DNA from: Bacteroidia bacterium
GTDB taxonomy: Bacteria; Bacteroidota; Bacteroidia; Chitinophagales; Chitinophagaceae
NCBI GenBank assembly: GCA_030426665.1
Contig: JAUHYD010000011.1
Location: 62,001 to 126,000 of the forward strand
Direction of reading: 5' to 3'
Length of the DNA stretch: 64,000 nt
Under the pieces are notes generated by a model. The model was not told where the DNA came from. It saw only the letters and a list, made by a program, of their open reading frames with translations, and did no database searches. Both the position numbers and the translations under genes were made by a program. Of this stretch, positions 56,606-64,000 are shown piece after piece (the first letter of the stretch is position 1; every line of letters begins with the position of its first letter).

Positions 56606-57628
56606 CTAAAATTTATAACCTACTCCAAATGTAAACACCTGCTTCAGCTGAACCCAACCGAGACCCGCTCCCGGTTCGTTTTTATCTACAACATTACCTA
56701 AGTCATCAACTTCTGTACGAGAATACGGAATATTGTTATCATACATTATTGTAGCACCCAACGTCACGTTAAAGTACTTTGATATTTTCCAGGAAAACAA
56801 GTTGTCAAACAGGATGTTGATATTGCCCGGATTATCCCGCTTGATAATAGCACCTGTGCTATCCTTTGTATCTTTCGCAAGATAGTTGGCGTATAAGTCG
56901 AGGCGAGTTTTAAACACCATATTCTCACGAATATTAATGATATACCTGCCAGAGAAATAAGCACCCAGCTGAAACACAGAAGTTTCACCATACTTAACAC
57001 CAAAAGCACCCTGCGGAGACCGAAGCGTATATTTCCTATCAGCCAGTACCACTCTTGCTGCAGCAGGAGAAAGGAAAACAGTCAAATCGCTTCCTCTTCT
57101 GTATTCAAGACCTAGTGCCGCTGTTAAGAATGCAGGAGATAACAGACCTGAAGTAGATGCACTATCCCAATTCTTCTTTGAGTAATCATAACCGTTTGTC
57201 ATTTGTGACTTCAGGTTAAACAGCCCCGTCAAATAGAAATCACGAGCCGTGTCTAACAGTTTACCATACTTAGAGGTAAAGTCGATACGGTCATCCGTCT
57301 TACGTGGCACGAAACCCGTAGAGTAGTTATAGGTAAGACCATAAGTCATATCCAGGTTGTTGCTCCAAATATCACGGTGATTCAGATAATCAAGACGACC
57401 ACTGAAAATACCGTTTATCAATAACGAAGCCACCTCACCACCTGCAGCCCAGTTGTGCAGGAAGCCACCGTTTGTCCCGATACTGAGAATGCCGCTATGC
57501 ATCCACGCTACAGTGTCTTTGTTCGATGTCTGCAACATCTTTTTAAGTTTGTCTACATCCTTTACCTGTGCGTTTACTTGCTGGAGTGCAAAAAGGCATA
57601 GCACTGCCGATAAAATTGTTTTTTTCAT
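56606..57628 (-). CDS. DUF3078 outer-membrane protein
   Basis: 340 residues with signal peptide MKKTILSAVLCLFALQQVNAQ. The body is beta-rich (GGFLHNWAAGGEVASLLING, NNLDMTYGLTYNYSTGF, KTRLDLYANYLAKD, FNVTLGATIMYDNNIPYS) and ends in the strand QVFTFGVGYKF with a terminal Phe typical of outer-membrane barrels. This pattern (SxGTNGGFxHNWAAGGExxS) is DUF3078, an outer-membrane family restricted mainly to Bacteroidota, role unknown. It lies downstream of GldB on the same strand, separated by 49 bp. Confidence 0.9.
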   Translation of the reverse strand: MKKTILSAVLCLFALQQVNAQVKDVDKLKKMLQTSNKDTVAWMHSGILSIGTNGGFLHNWAAGGEVASLLINGIFSGRLDYLNHRDIWSNNLDMTYGLTYNYSTGFVPRKTDDRIDFTSKYGKLLDTARDFYLTGLFNLKSQMTNGYDYSKKNWDSASTSGLLSPAFLTAALGLEYRRGSDLTVFLSPAAARVVLADRKYTLRSPQGAFGVKYGETSVFQLGAYFSGRYIINIRENMVFKTRLDLYANYLAKDTKDSTGAIIKRDNPGNINILFDNLFSWKISKYFNVTLGATIMYDNNIPYSRTEVDDLGNVVDKNEPGAGLGWVQLKQVFTFGVGYKF

Positions 57629-57677
57629 TTTACGTGTGTTTGTTAATATATGTGTGTTGTATTTAAATTATTATGGG

Positions 57678-58766
57678 CTACCGTGGCTTATATTTTGCCT
57701 TCCTGAGAATTGTCGGTGCATCTGTTTCTCGAAGGAGCTCTTTGAGAGTCACTTTTGGATTTTGCTGCATATACGCAGCCACTATTTTGTAGCCCAACCA
57801 CGTTCCGATGTTGCCGGGTGTAGTCTTATCCGGCTTACTTACAGGCTCTAACCCACGAGCAAAAGGACCATCTGTAATATAGGGCATGATGTCCTTTGCA
57901 GACTTATTATAAAGCAGATTCTGCGCAATGAAAAAGTTGTAAATCAATGCCTCATTGTTATTGCACCATTCTACCTGATTTTGTCTAAATCCAAACAAAA
58001 CAGAATCCGGCACCTCCGGCAATATCTTGTGCAAGAAATATTGCTCTTTCCCTTTTTGCACCATCAAATCCAGCAAAGTAGCCTCTTCCGTAACAAAAGG
58101 AAATGCACCTGAATAGATAGCACCAAAAACAGATACCGGAATAAACGAACGCCGAATGTGTGGCTTCATATAGTCATGCACGCCAATAACATCGTAGTGC
58201 GGAAACTCATCACCAAGAAACATATCCAGACCGATGCACAACGTATTGCTATCTATAGGGAATGAGGCCCAGTTGCTCAAACCCATATTCAGGTATATGA
58301 TTCGCGGCACTTTGTAATCGGGAAAGTAGTACTTCATCAACTTAAATCCACGTAGCAGTTGCTCGTTTTCAGACTTTGTATCAGGATACTTTTTCTGTAT
58401 CTCTGCCTCCAGCTCTACAAAGTCTTTGTAAGTTAGAAACGGACGAAACCCATCCCTGATGCCCGGCACAGTATCAGAGAAATTGCCATACAACCCATAT
58501 GCCATTACTGTATCTAAAAAATAATTAAGAAAGTTTGGATATTGTTCTGCAAGACTTCTCAGACCGGCTTCTATATTGTTGGAGTCTATTGCATACAAAT
58601 CTTTATCAAACCTGCGTGTATCCAGTTTAACTTCTATAGCAGACGTATCAGGAATATTTTCAGATGGATTGCCACAACCTGCCAGAACAAAAACAAGACA
58701 ACCTATTAGGGCATTCCGACCGAAATCAAGAAACGTCCTCCTTTTAATATCTTCTAAAAACATCAT
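57678..58766 (-). CDS. gldB: Gliding motility lipoprotein GldB
   Basis: GldB is an outer-membrane or periplasmic lipoprotein needed for gliding in Flavobacterium-type bacteria. The protein has a lipobox LAGC, then VKLDTRRFDKDLYAIDS, LRSLAEQYPNFLNYFLDTVM, NMGLSNWASFPIDSNTLCIG, GVHDYMKPHIRRSFIPVS and NNEALIYNFFIAQNLLY, matching the GldB pattern. The longest frame starts at a TTG at 58787, but that codon lies inside a TACCTTTG promoter box, so translation should begin at the ATG at 58766 (or 58763). It is upstream of DUF3078 on the same strand. Confidence 0.85.
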   Translation of the reverse strand: MMFLEDIKRRTFLDFGRNALIGCLVFVLAGCGNPSENIPDTSAIEVKLDTRRFDKDLYAIDSNNIEAGLRSLAEQYPNFLNYFLDTVMAYGLYGNFSDTVPGIRDGFRPFLTYKDFVELEAEIQKKYPDTKSENEQLLRGFKLMKYYFPDYKVPRIIYLNMGLSNWASFPIDSNTLCIGLDMFLGDEFPHYDVIGVHDYMKPHIRRSFIPVSVFGAIYSGAFPFVTEEATLLDLMVQKGKEQYFLHKILPEVPDSVLFGFRQNQVEWCNNNEALIYNFFIAQNLLYNKSAKDIMPYITDGPFARGLEPVSKPDKTTPGNIGTWLGYKIVAAYMQQNPKVTLKELLRETDAPTILRKAKYKPR

Positions 58767-58784
58767 GCCTTTTAAAATTGTCGG

Positions 58785-58792
58785 CAAAGGTA
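58785..58792 (-). promoter_or_regulatory. Promoter -7 box of gldB
   Basis: Reverse-strand TACCTTTG, an exact TAnnTTTG match, overlaps the apparent TTG start of the longer frame and ends 18 bp before ATG 58766, which moves the likely gldB start. Confidence 0.55.
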
Positions 58793-58934
58793 CTAATTAT
58801 GAAACTAACACCATTCCAATCGATCGGTTATCTACAGTCATTAACAACCGTTTACCCGAAACCATACCAGAAATCCCGGGATCCTTATATGCACCCACTC
58901 AGCTCCCGGCATATTATTTTGTAAATTGCACTTC

Positions 58935-59585
58935 ATGAAACATGCAATCAGTTTAATATCTTTTGTTATTCTATTGTCTCTGGGCGTATCGGCACAAATA
59001 TCTGTTGCTCCCGCGGTAGGCGGATACATCGTACATAGAACAGAGCGTCATGATGGCGAGCAACGAAAAGTCGGACAGATGACAACCCCAAGCTTCCGAA
59101 TCGGAGCAATAGGCAGTGTTGTCCTATCAAACAAACTGGCACTGCAAACGGGCATTTATTTCGCTTACAATACATTTAAATTCGACAATGTAGGTCCGTA
59201 CAGCAATACTAAAGCAAATGTAAATGCGTTGGATGTGCCCATACAGGTGGTGTACAGTTTCCATCAAATGAGCAGCGGGCATTTTTTTGTAGGCTTAGGA
59301 CCGTGGGTTGCAGTTAACTTAGGTGGAAAAACAGGTATATACAATGGTGGCACAAACGTAATTAGAGAAAAAATTCACTTCGGCAACGGAGATAACGACG
59401 GGCACAGAAGAGTAGATTTAGGACTATCGGCAAGCGTGGGGTACGAACTACGGAAAGGATTATCTGCACGTATCCACTTCCAAAAAGGCATCAAAAATAT
59501 GTACCCGGAAAAGATCGACACGTATCGATTAACAAGCTATAGCTACGGACTTACTTTTGCCTACCGGTTACCGCTATCCAAATAA
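58935..59585 (+). CDS. Outer-membrane beta-barrel (porin-like) protein
   Basis: 216 residues from the ATG at 58935 (a TTG three codons earlier is less likely) with signal peptide MKHAISLISFVILLSLGVSAQ. The rest is made of strands about ten residues long (PSFRIGAIGSVVLSNKLALQ, TGIYFAYNTFKFDNV, NALDVPIQVVYSF, GHFFVGLGPWVAVNL, VDLGLSASVGYELRKGLSAR, SYGLTFAYRLP) in the style of an 8-stranded barrel of the OMP_b-brl type. The function is unknown. It is divergent from gldB across about 170 bp. Confidence 0.82.
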   Translation: MKHAISLISFVILLSLGVSAQISVAPAVGGYIVHRTERHDGEQRKVGQMTTPSFRIGAIGSVVLSNKLALQTGIYFAYNTFKFDNVGPYSNTKANVNALDVPIQVVYSFHQMSSGHFFVGLGPWVAVNLGGKTGIYNGGTNVIREKIHFGNGDNDGHRRVDLGLSASVGYELRKGLSARIHFQKGIKNMYPEKIDTYRLTSYSYGLTFAYRLPLSK

Positions 59586-59630
59586 GTAGAAATGGTTAGT
59601 TCAAATTTGCTTAAGCTAACAGAACGGCAC

Positions 59631-61505
59631 TCATTCTACCCTATTAGCAACAACTAAACTTGTCCTGTAAGTCAGTCCCGGCAAATCGATTCGTACAATG
59701 TAATTACCCGCATTGATACCATCAATGCTTTGTTCAATCGGTTGCCCGCTCGTGTTTATTTCTTTTGATAGCACTTCCCGCCCCAGAACGTCAATAATAC
59801 GAATGTGCGCATTTACCTGCGGTCCCGATATAGATATAACAAACTTGCCTGAAGCAGGATTAGGATAAACTTGAATACGGCGCCTATTATCCACAGATAC
59901 AGTACGTACCTCTGTACACGACACCACCTCAATAGTATCTGACCGGTAACAACCTGTACTCAATGAATACGTAATAACAGATGTACCCGGCGCAATAGCC
60001 GAAACCAAACCGGTTGCAGATTCTACCGCAGCAATAGTTGTATCACTGCTACTCCATACACCACCCGATGTCGCATTGGATAGCGAAATGGAGTTACCTG
60101 CACACACTGTGGTGTCTATATTAAAAACTGCCGGTTGAGGGTTAACAGTAATAGTCAGATACGAATCACCGCAGCTGGAAATGTGCGTAATGATGGCAGT
60201 ACCAACGGCAATGCCACGTACGACACCCGTATCCGGACTGATAACGTCCGCAACAGAAGTGTTGCTGCTGCTCCATAAACCGCCTGACTCACCACTCGAT
60301 AAACCAACCTTACTACCTACGCACACATCCGACAGTCCTGTTATTTCAGGAGGCATTGTATTCCAGACGACGTTTGGCAACCCCAAATAGCCACGAGCCG
60401 GACTAAAATCTATGTAATCATGCACGTAATCGCAACTCACACCCGGTAAATTCGGATGCTTTATACAATCCAGATGACTGAAGTTTCCGTTGAAGTAAAT
60501 TTTGTCATCAGGTGCTAATCTCATATCCCCACCTGAGATGCCACCACCAACACCCATCGGGTACGTCGTCACCAGATATTCTGAGCCTATTATCGTCAAC
60601 AGGTCAGGCAAGGATATATCATACTGATACAAGCCGCCATGTGTAGAAGAAACATATAGCTTGGTATCGTCAGGAGAAAACGCCGCTCCATAAATACCAC
60701 CATACTCATTCAGTATCCGGCAATTGGATACCATACCCGTATTTATATCAAAGTCATACAGCTCTGCCCGGCTTGGCGCAGTGCTTGAGTGCGAAAAGTT
60801 CATACACGCCAGACGCTTACGATCATGACTGACCTTCAGTACGCCCGCCGCATAACAATCTGTATAAACACCAACCGTAGATATAACAGGCGTAGTATTC
60901 ACCCCCGCCGCAGTAATTTCATAAGCAAAAAACCGGGCATCAGTCCTGTCATGCACCAGCAGCCACATATTGCAACGGTTGCCCGGCACTACCGCCATTT
61001 GCTCGGTAAAGCCACTATCAATAGGAATCCCCATCCTACTCGTAACCACATCACCGTATCCACCATCCAACGACATGTCTATAACAGAGTAGTAGAGCCT
61101 ACCGATTCCCATATAGTGCTCCAAAGAAAACAGATAAAACATTTCCGGATTATCAAGTAGTGGCACTATGGCAGCACATTGCGACCCGCTATAGGTGTAA
61201 TAAGGCACAACAGCCCGACCGGAGGGCATAGTATCACCCAATCTGTTATACACAATTCTGCCATTTGTATAAAACCATAAATCACCCGAAGGATCACAAA
61301 CCGCACCACTGCCTTCAAAGGAATATATGGGTGTCGAAGACAGCACCGGCGCACCACTGTTAAAGTCCAGTTTTAGGCTATCACCAAATACCCAAACCAT
61401 ATTCTGGTTGGCATTATATTGGGCATTACTCCGATAAGGAGCAAACAAAAACAACTGTAACAATACAGTCGAACAAAAGAATATGCGGGATACAAGCGAA
61501 AACAT
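59631..61505 (-). CDS. Secreted T9SS cargo protein with two Ig-like domains
   Basis: 624 residues with a signal peptide (LQLFLFAPYRSNA). The first 380 residues show propeller-like repeats (NMVWVFGDSLKLDF, SGSQCAAIVPLLDNPEMFYLF, LVHDRTDARFFAYEITAAG, FSPDDTKLYVSSTHGG). Two BIG2-like Ig domains follow, GLWSSSNTSVADVIS and GVWSSSDTTIAAVES, about 80 residues apart. The C terminus is a type A sorting domain (IQVYPNPASGKFVISISG ... GNYIVRIDLPGLTYRTSLVV). It is exported by type IX secretion to the cell surface. Its start lies 67 bp from the CRISPR array on the other side. Function unknown. Confidence 0.88.
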   Translation of the reverse strand: MFSLVSRIFFCSTVLLQLFLFAPYRSNAQYNANQNMVWVFGDSLKLDFNSGAPVLSSTPIYSFEGSGAVCDPSGDLWFYTNGRIVYNRLGDTMPSGRAVVPYYTYSGSQCAAIVPLLDNPEMFYLFSLEHYMGIGRLYYSVIDMSLDGGYGDVVTSRMGIPIDSGFTEQMAVVPGNRCNMWLLVHDRTDARFFAYEITAAGVNTTPVISTVGVYTDCYAAGVLKVSHDRKRLACMNFSHSSTAPSRAELYDFDINTGMVSNCRILNEYGGIYGAAFSPDDTKLYVSSTHGGLYQYDISLPDLLTIIGSEYLVTTYPMGVGGGISGGDMRLAPDDKIYFNGNFSHLDCIKHPNLPGVSCDYVHDYIDFSPARGYLGLPNVVWNTMPPEITGLSDVCVGSKVGLSSGESGGLWSSSNTSVADVISPDTGVVRGIAVGTAIITHISSCGDSYLTITVNPQPAVFNIDTTVCAGNSISLSNATSGGVWSSSDTTIAAVESATGLVSAIAPGTSVITYSLSTGCYRSDTIEVVSCTEVRTVSVDNRRRIQVYPNPASGKFVISISGPQVNAHIRIIDVLGREVLSKEINTSGQPIEQSIDGINAGNYIVRIDLPGLTYRTSLVVANRVE

Positions 61506-61572
61506 AAGGTGGTGGTTTAGATATTACCTAACTATAAAATTACAGATTTTTCAATAGATTGGCAAACCTGTA
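61506..61572. other. Candidate CRISPR leader and promoter region
   Basis: 67 AT-rich bases between the ATG of the T9SS gene and the first repeat. If the array is read rightward this is all the leader there is. It shows no TAnnTTTG box. Leader identity is uncertain because the other end of the array is outside the window. Confidence 0.35.
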
Positions 61573-64000
61573 GTTGTGATTTGCTTTCAAATTTTCATAA
61601 CTTGGTGATGAAACACAACGCATCGAGCGAAGCAAAGCGATTAGCTGTGTTGTGATTTGCTTTCAAATTTTCATAACTTGGTGATGAAACACAACCAGTA
61701 TATACATGTCCTACGTTAGTGTATAGTTGTGATTTGCTTTCAAATTTTCATAACTTGGTGATGAAACACAACCTAATTTCGTCCGTAGTGACATATTCAT
61801 AGTTGTGATTTGCTTTCAAATTTTCATAACTTGGTGATGAAACACAACTCCAGATAGGGCTTCCTTCGGTAATATTTAGTTGTGATTTGCTTTCAAATTT
61901 TCATAACTTGGTGATGAAACACAACGGCGGGAGTGGGTTACCAGAATATTATACGGTTGTGATTTGCTTTCAAATTTTCATAACTTGGTGATGAAACACA
62001 ACTAATGGACGTACAAAAAGCAATCGATCTGGTTGTGATTTGCTTTCAAATTTTCATAACTTGGTGATGAAACACAACAAGTGAGAATTCTGGCACACGG
62101 TCGTCTCCGTTGTGATTTGCTTTCAAATTTTCATAACTTGGTGATGAAACACAACGACGGAGGAAAGCAAAGGAAGTGTGTATAAGTTGTGATTTGCTTT
62201 CAAATTTTCATAACTTGGTGATGAAACACAACTATGGAAAATTCATGCAGTTAGTTCAATTCGTTGTGATTTGCTTTCAAATTTTCATAACTTGGTGATG
62301 AAACACAACTGTTGACTTAAAAGATGTGAAGTGTTCAGGGTTGTGATTTGCTTTCAAATTTTCATAACTTGGTGATGAAACACAACATGCTTCAGTAATA
62401 GGCGGTGGAGGATACGGTTGTGATTTGCTTTCAAATTTTCATAACTTGGTGATGAAACACAACTAATGCAGTTGCATACAAACATACCAAACAGTTGTGA
62501 TTTGCTTTCAAATTTTCATAACTTGGTGATGAAACACAACACAGGAATAGCCAGGTGCAAGCCCCAACCCGTTGTGATTTGCTTTCAAATTTTCATAACT
62601 TGGTGATGAAACACAACATGTTTTTCTCGTCATAAGTGAGAGTAACGTTGTGATTTGCTTTCAAATTTTCATAACTTGGTGATGAAACACAACGAAGAAC
62701 TTGCCCAAGCCCTACTCACCCAAGTTGTGATTTGCTTTCAAATTTTCATAACTTGGTGATGAAACACAACCGGGGCGTATACTTATGTTTTGCGTTCATG
62801 GGTTGTGATTTGCTTTCAAATTTTCATAACTTGGTGATGAAACACAACTTTCTAGCTGATTTTCATACGGCAGGCTCTGTTGTGATTTGCTTTCAAATTT
62901 TCATAACTTGGTGATGAAACACAACATTGAGTTTCATTCACAGATAACAGGCAAGTTGTGATTTGCTTTCAAATTTTCATAACTTGGTGATGAAACACAA
63001 CTACGACAATTGGGACGCTAACAAACATCGGTTGTGATTTGCTTTCAAATTTTCATAACTTGGTGATGAAACACAACCCATAACGTGTGATTTATACCCG
63101 AAGTTAGTTGTGATTTGCTTTCAAATTTTCATAACTTGGTGATGAAACACAACAGCATGAAATAATGAATAAAATGTAATCCTGTTGTGATTTGCTTTCA
63201 AATTTTCATAACTTGGTGATGAAACACAACCATAGCCTTCGACTACAATGTACTTGGCGCGTTGTGATTTGCTTTCAAATTTTCATAACTTGGTGATGAA
63301 ACACAACATAGAATTGGCAGACATGGCCATTCTTGCCGTTGTGATTTGCTTTCAAATTTTCATAACTTGGTGATGAAACACAACCACTTGGACGACTACA
63401 TCTAACGGTAAACCGTTGTGATTTGCTTTCAAATTTTCATAACTTGGTGATGAAACACAACGCAGCCATCGCTGAAGACGTGAGAAAGATAGTTGTGATT
63501 TGCTTTCAAATTTTCATAACTTGGTGATGAAACACAACTCCTGTATTTTCGAGCCACAGCGCAATTGAGTTGTGATTTGCTTTCAAATTTTCATAACTTG
63601 GTGATGAAACACAACACGTAGTTTCATAATGTTTCGTGTGATTTAGTTGTGATTTGCTTTCAAATTTTCATAACTTGGTGATGAAACACAACGAACAGAT
63701 TGCGCAAACGATGTTAACCCTAGTTGTGATTTGCTTTCAAATTTTCATAACTTGGTGATGAAACACAACTTGCGAGGGTCGGGAAACTCCGTGTCTCCGG
63801 TTGTGATTTGCTTTCAAATTTTCATAACTTGGTGATGAAACACAACCGGTGCATGCTCCAGTAATCCATGTCTGTAGTTGTGATTTGCTTTCAAATTTTC
63901 ATAACTTGGTGATGAAACACAACGCGTGCACTGAAAGTAAATTTGGATTGACTGTTGTGATTTGCTTTCAAATTTTCATAACTTGGTGATGAAACACAAC
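61573..64000 (+). CRISPR. CRISPR array, 32 repeats and 31 spacers, cut by window edge (type II-C-like)
   Basis: Thirty-two 47-bp direct repeats that look identical throughout start at 61573 and recur every 76-78 bp. The last fills 63954-64000 exactly, so the array probably continues. Each repeat begins GTTGTGATTTGC and ends ATGAAACACAAC. Spacers are 29-31 bp (most 30) and appear all different. Repeats near 46-48 bp beginning GTTGTGATTTGCTTTCAAAT are known from Cas9 type II-C systems of Bacteroidota such as Bacteroides fragilis. No cas gene or tracrRNA is in the window and orientation (+ chosen by analogy to those repeats) is not proven. There is no degenerate repeat at the left end. Confidence 0.97.

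Noticed and set aside
62732-62914. 60-residue frame inside the CRISPR array
   Set aside because: Made of repeat and spacer translated together (LSNFHNLVMKHN recurs). Not a gene.
61573-64000. Type VI-B (Cas13b) assignment of the array
   Set aside because: Known Cas13b repeats are 36 bp. These are 47 bp and begin like Bacteroidota type II-C repeats.

Overview
The window comes from a member of the Bacteroidota, most likely a Chitinophagales-type soil or freshwater bacterium. The evidence is two secreted proteins with type IX secretion (T9SS) C-terminal sorting domains, a GldB gliding lipoprotein, DUF3078, DUF4160/DUF2442 and CarboxypepD_reg families, a CusA-TolC fusion efflux protein, and many promoters of the Bacteroidota form TAnnTTTG. 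No rRNA, tRNA, prophage, transposase or replication origin was recognised. Genus and species cannot be read from the sequence.

Layout. 1-9.4 kb is core housekeeping: the 5' part of nadD (cut by the window edge), ffh, an Hsp20 chaperone, a DbpA-like RNA helicase, the NAD(P)HX repair enzyme nnr, pgk and a bifunctional (p)ppGpp synthetase/hydrolase. 9.7-13.1 kb carries small accessory genes: DUF4288, a LiaF-like membrane protein, DUF1697, a 78-residue unknown, an orphan FeoA and a secreted YD-repeat-like protein. 13.2-21.6 kb is rpoB-rpoC, which here lacks rplJ/rplL directly upstream and has its own promoter plus a terminator-like hairpin in its leader. 21.9-28.2 kb is a heavy-metal efflux operon: a small exported protein, a CusA-type pump fused to a TolC-like channel, and a lipoprotein adaptor. 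A T9SS cargo protein follows.

30.1-34.8 kb is the most interesting part: a 2-methylisoborneol-synthase-type terpene cyclase next to a Family 2B encapsulin shell protein (HK97-type shell with an inserted cyclic-nucleotide-binding domain), with a membrane class III adenylate cyclase and an isopentenyl-diphosphate isomerase transcribed divergently. Together they look like a terpene-producing protein nanocompartment with its own precursor-supply enzyme and a neighbouring cAMP source. The S-adenosylmethionine-dependent methyltransferase of actinobacterial 2-MIB clusters is absent, so the product may differ. The shell's phosphate-binding cassette looks degenerate, so direct cAMP control is uncertain.

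34.9-61.5 kb is a mixed region: a SulP anion transporter, a GNAT acetyltransferase, an S41 peptidase, an MBOAT O-acyltransferase whose frame is broken at a run of ten G (phase variation or sequencing error), a TlpA-like thioredoxin, an SDR, a YtcJ-type amidohydrolase, a DUF4160/DUF2442 pair, several lipoproteins and beta-barrel proteins, Mrp, an FGE-fold protein, a GT39-type glycosyltransferase, an OmpA-family protein, ScpA, DUF3078, GldB and a second T9SS cargo protein.

61,573-64,000 is a CRISPR array of 32 identical 47-bp repeats and 31 spacers of 29-31 bp that runs off the window. Repeat length and sequence fit Bacteroidota type II-C (Cas9) arrays. No cas gene lies in the window.
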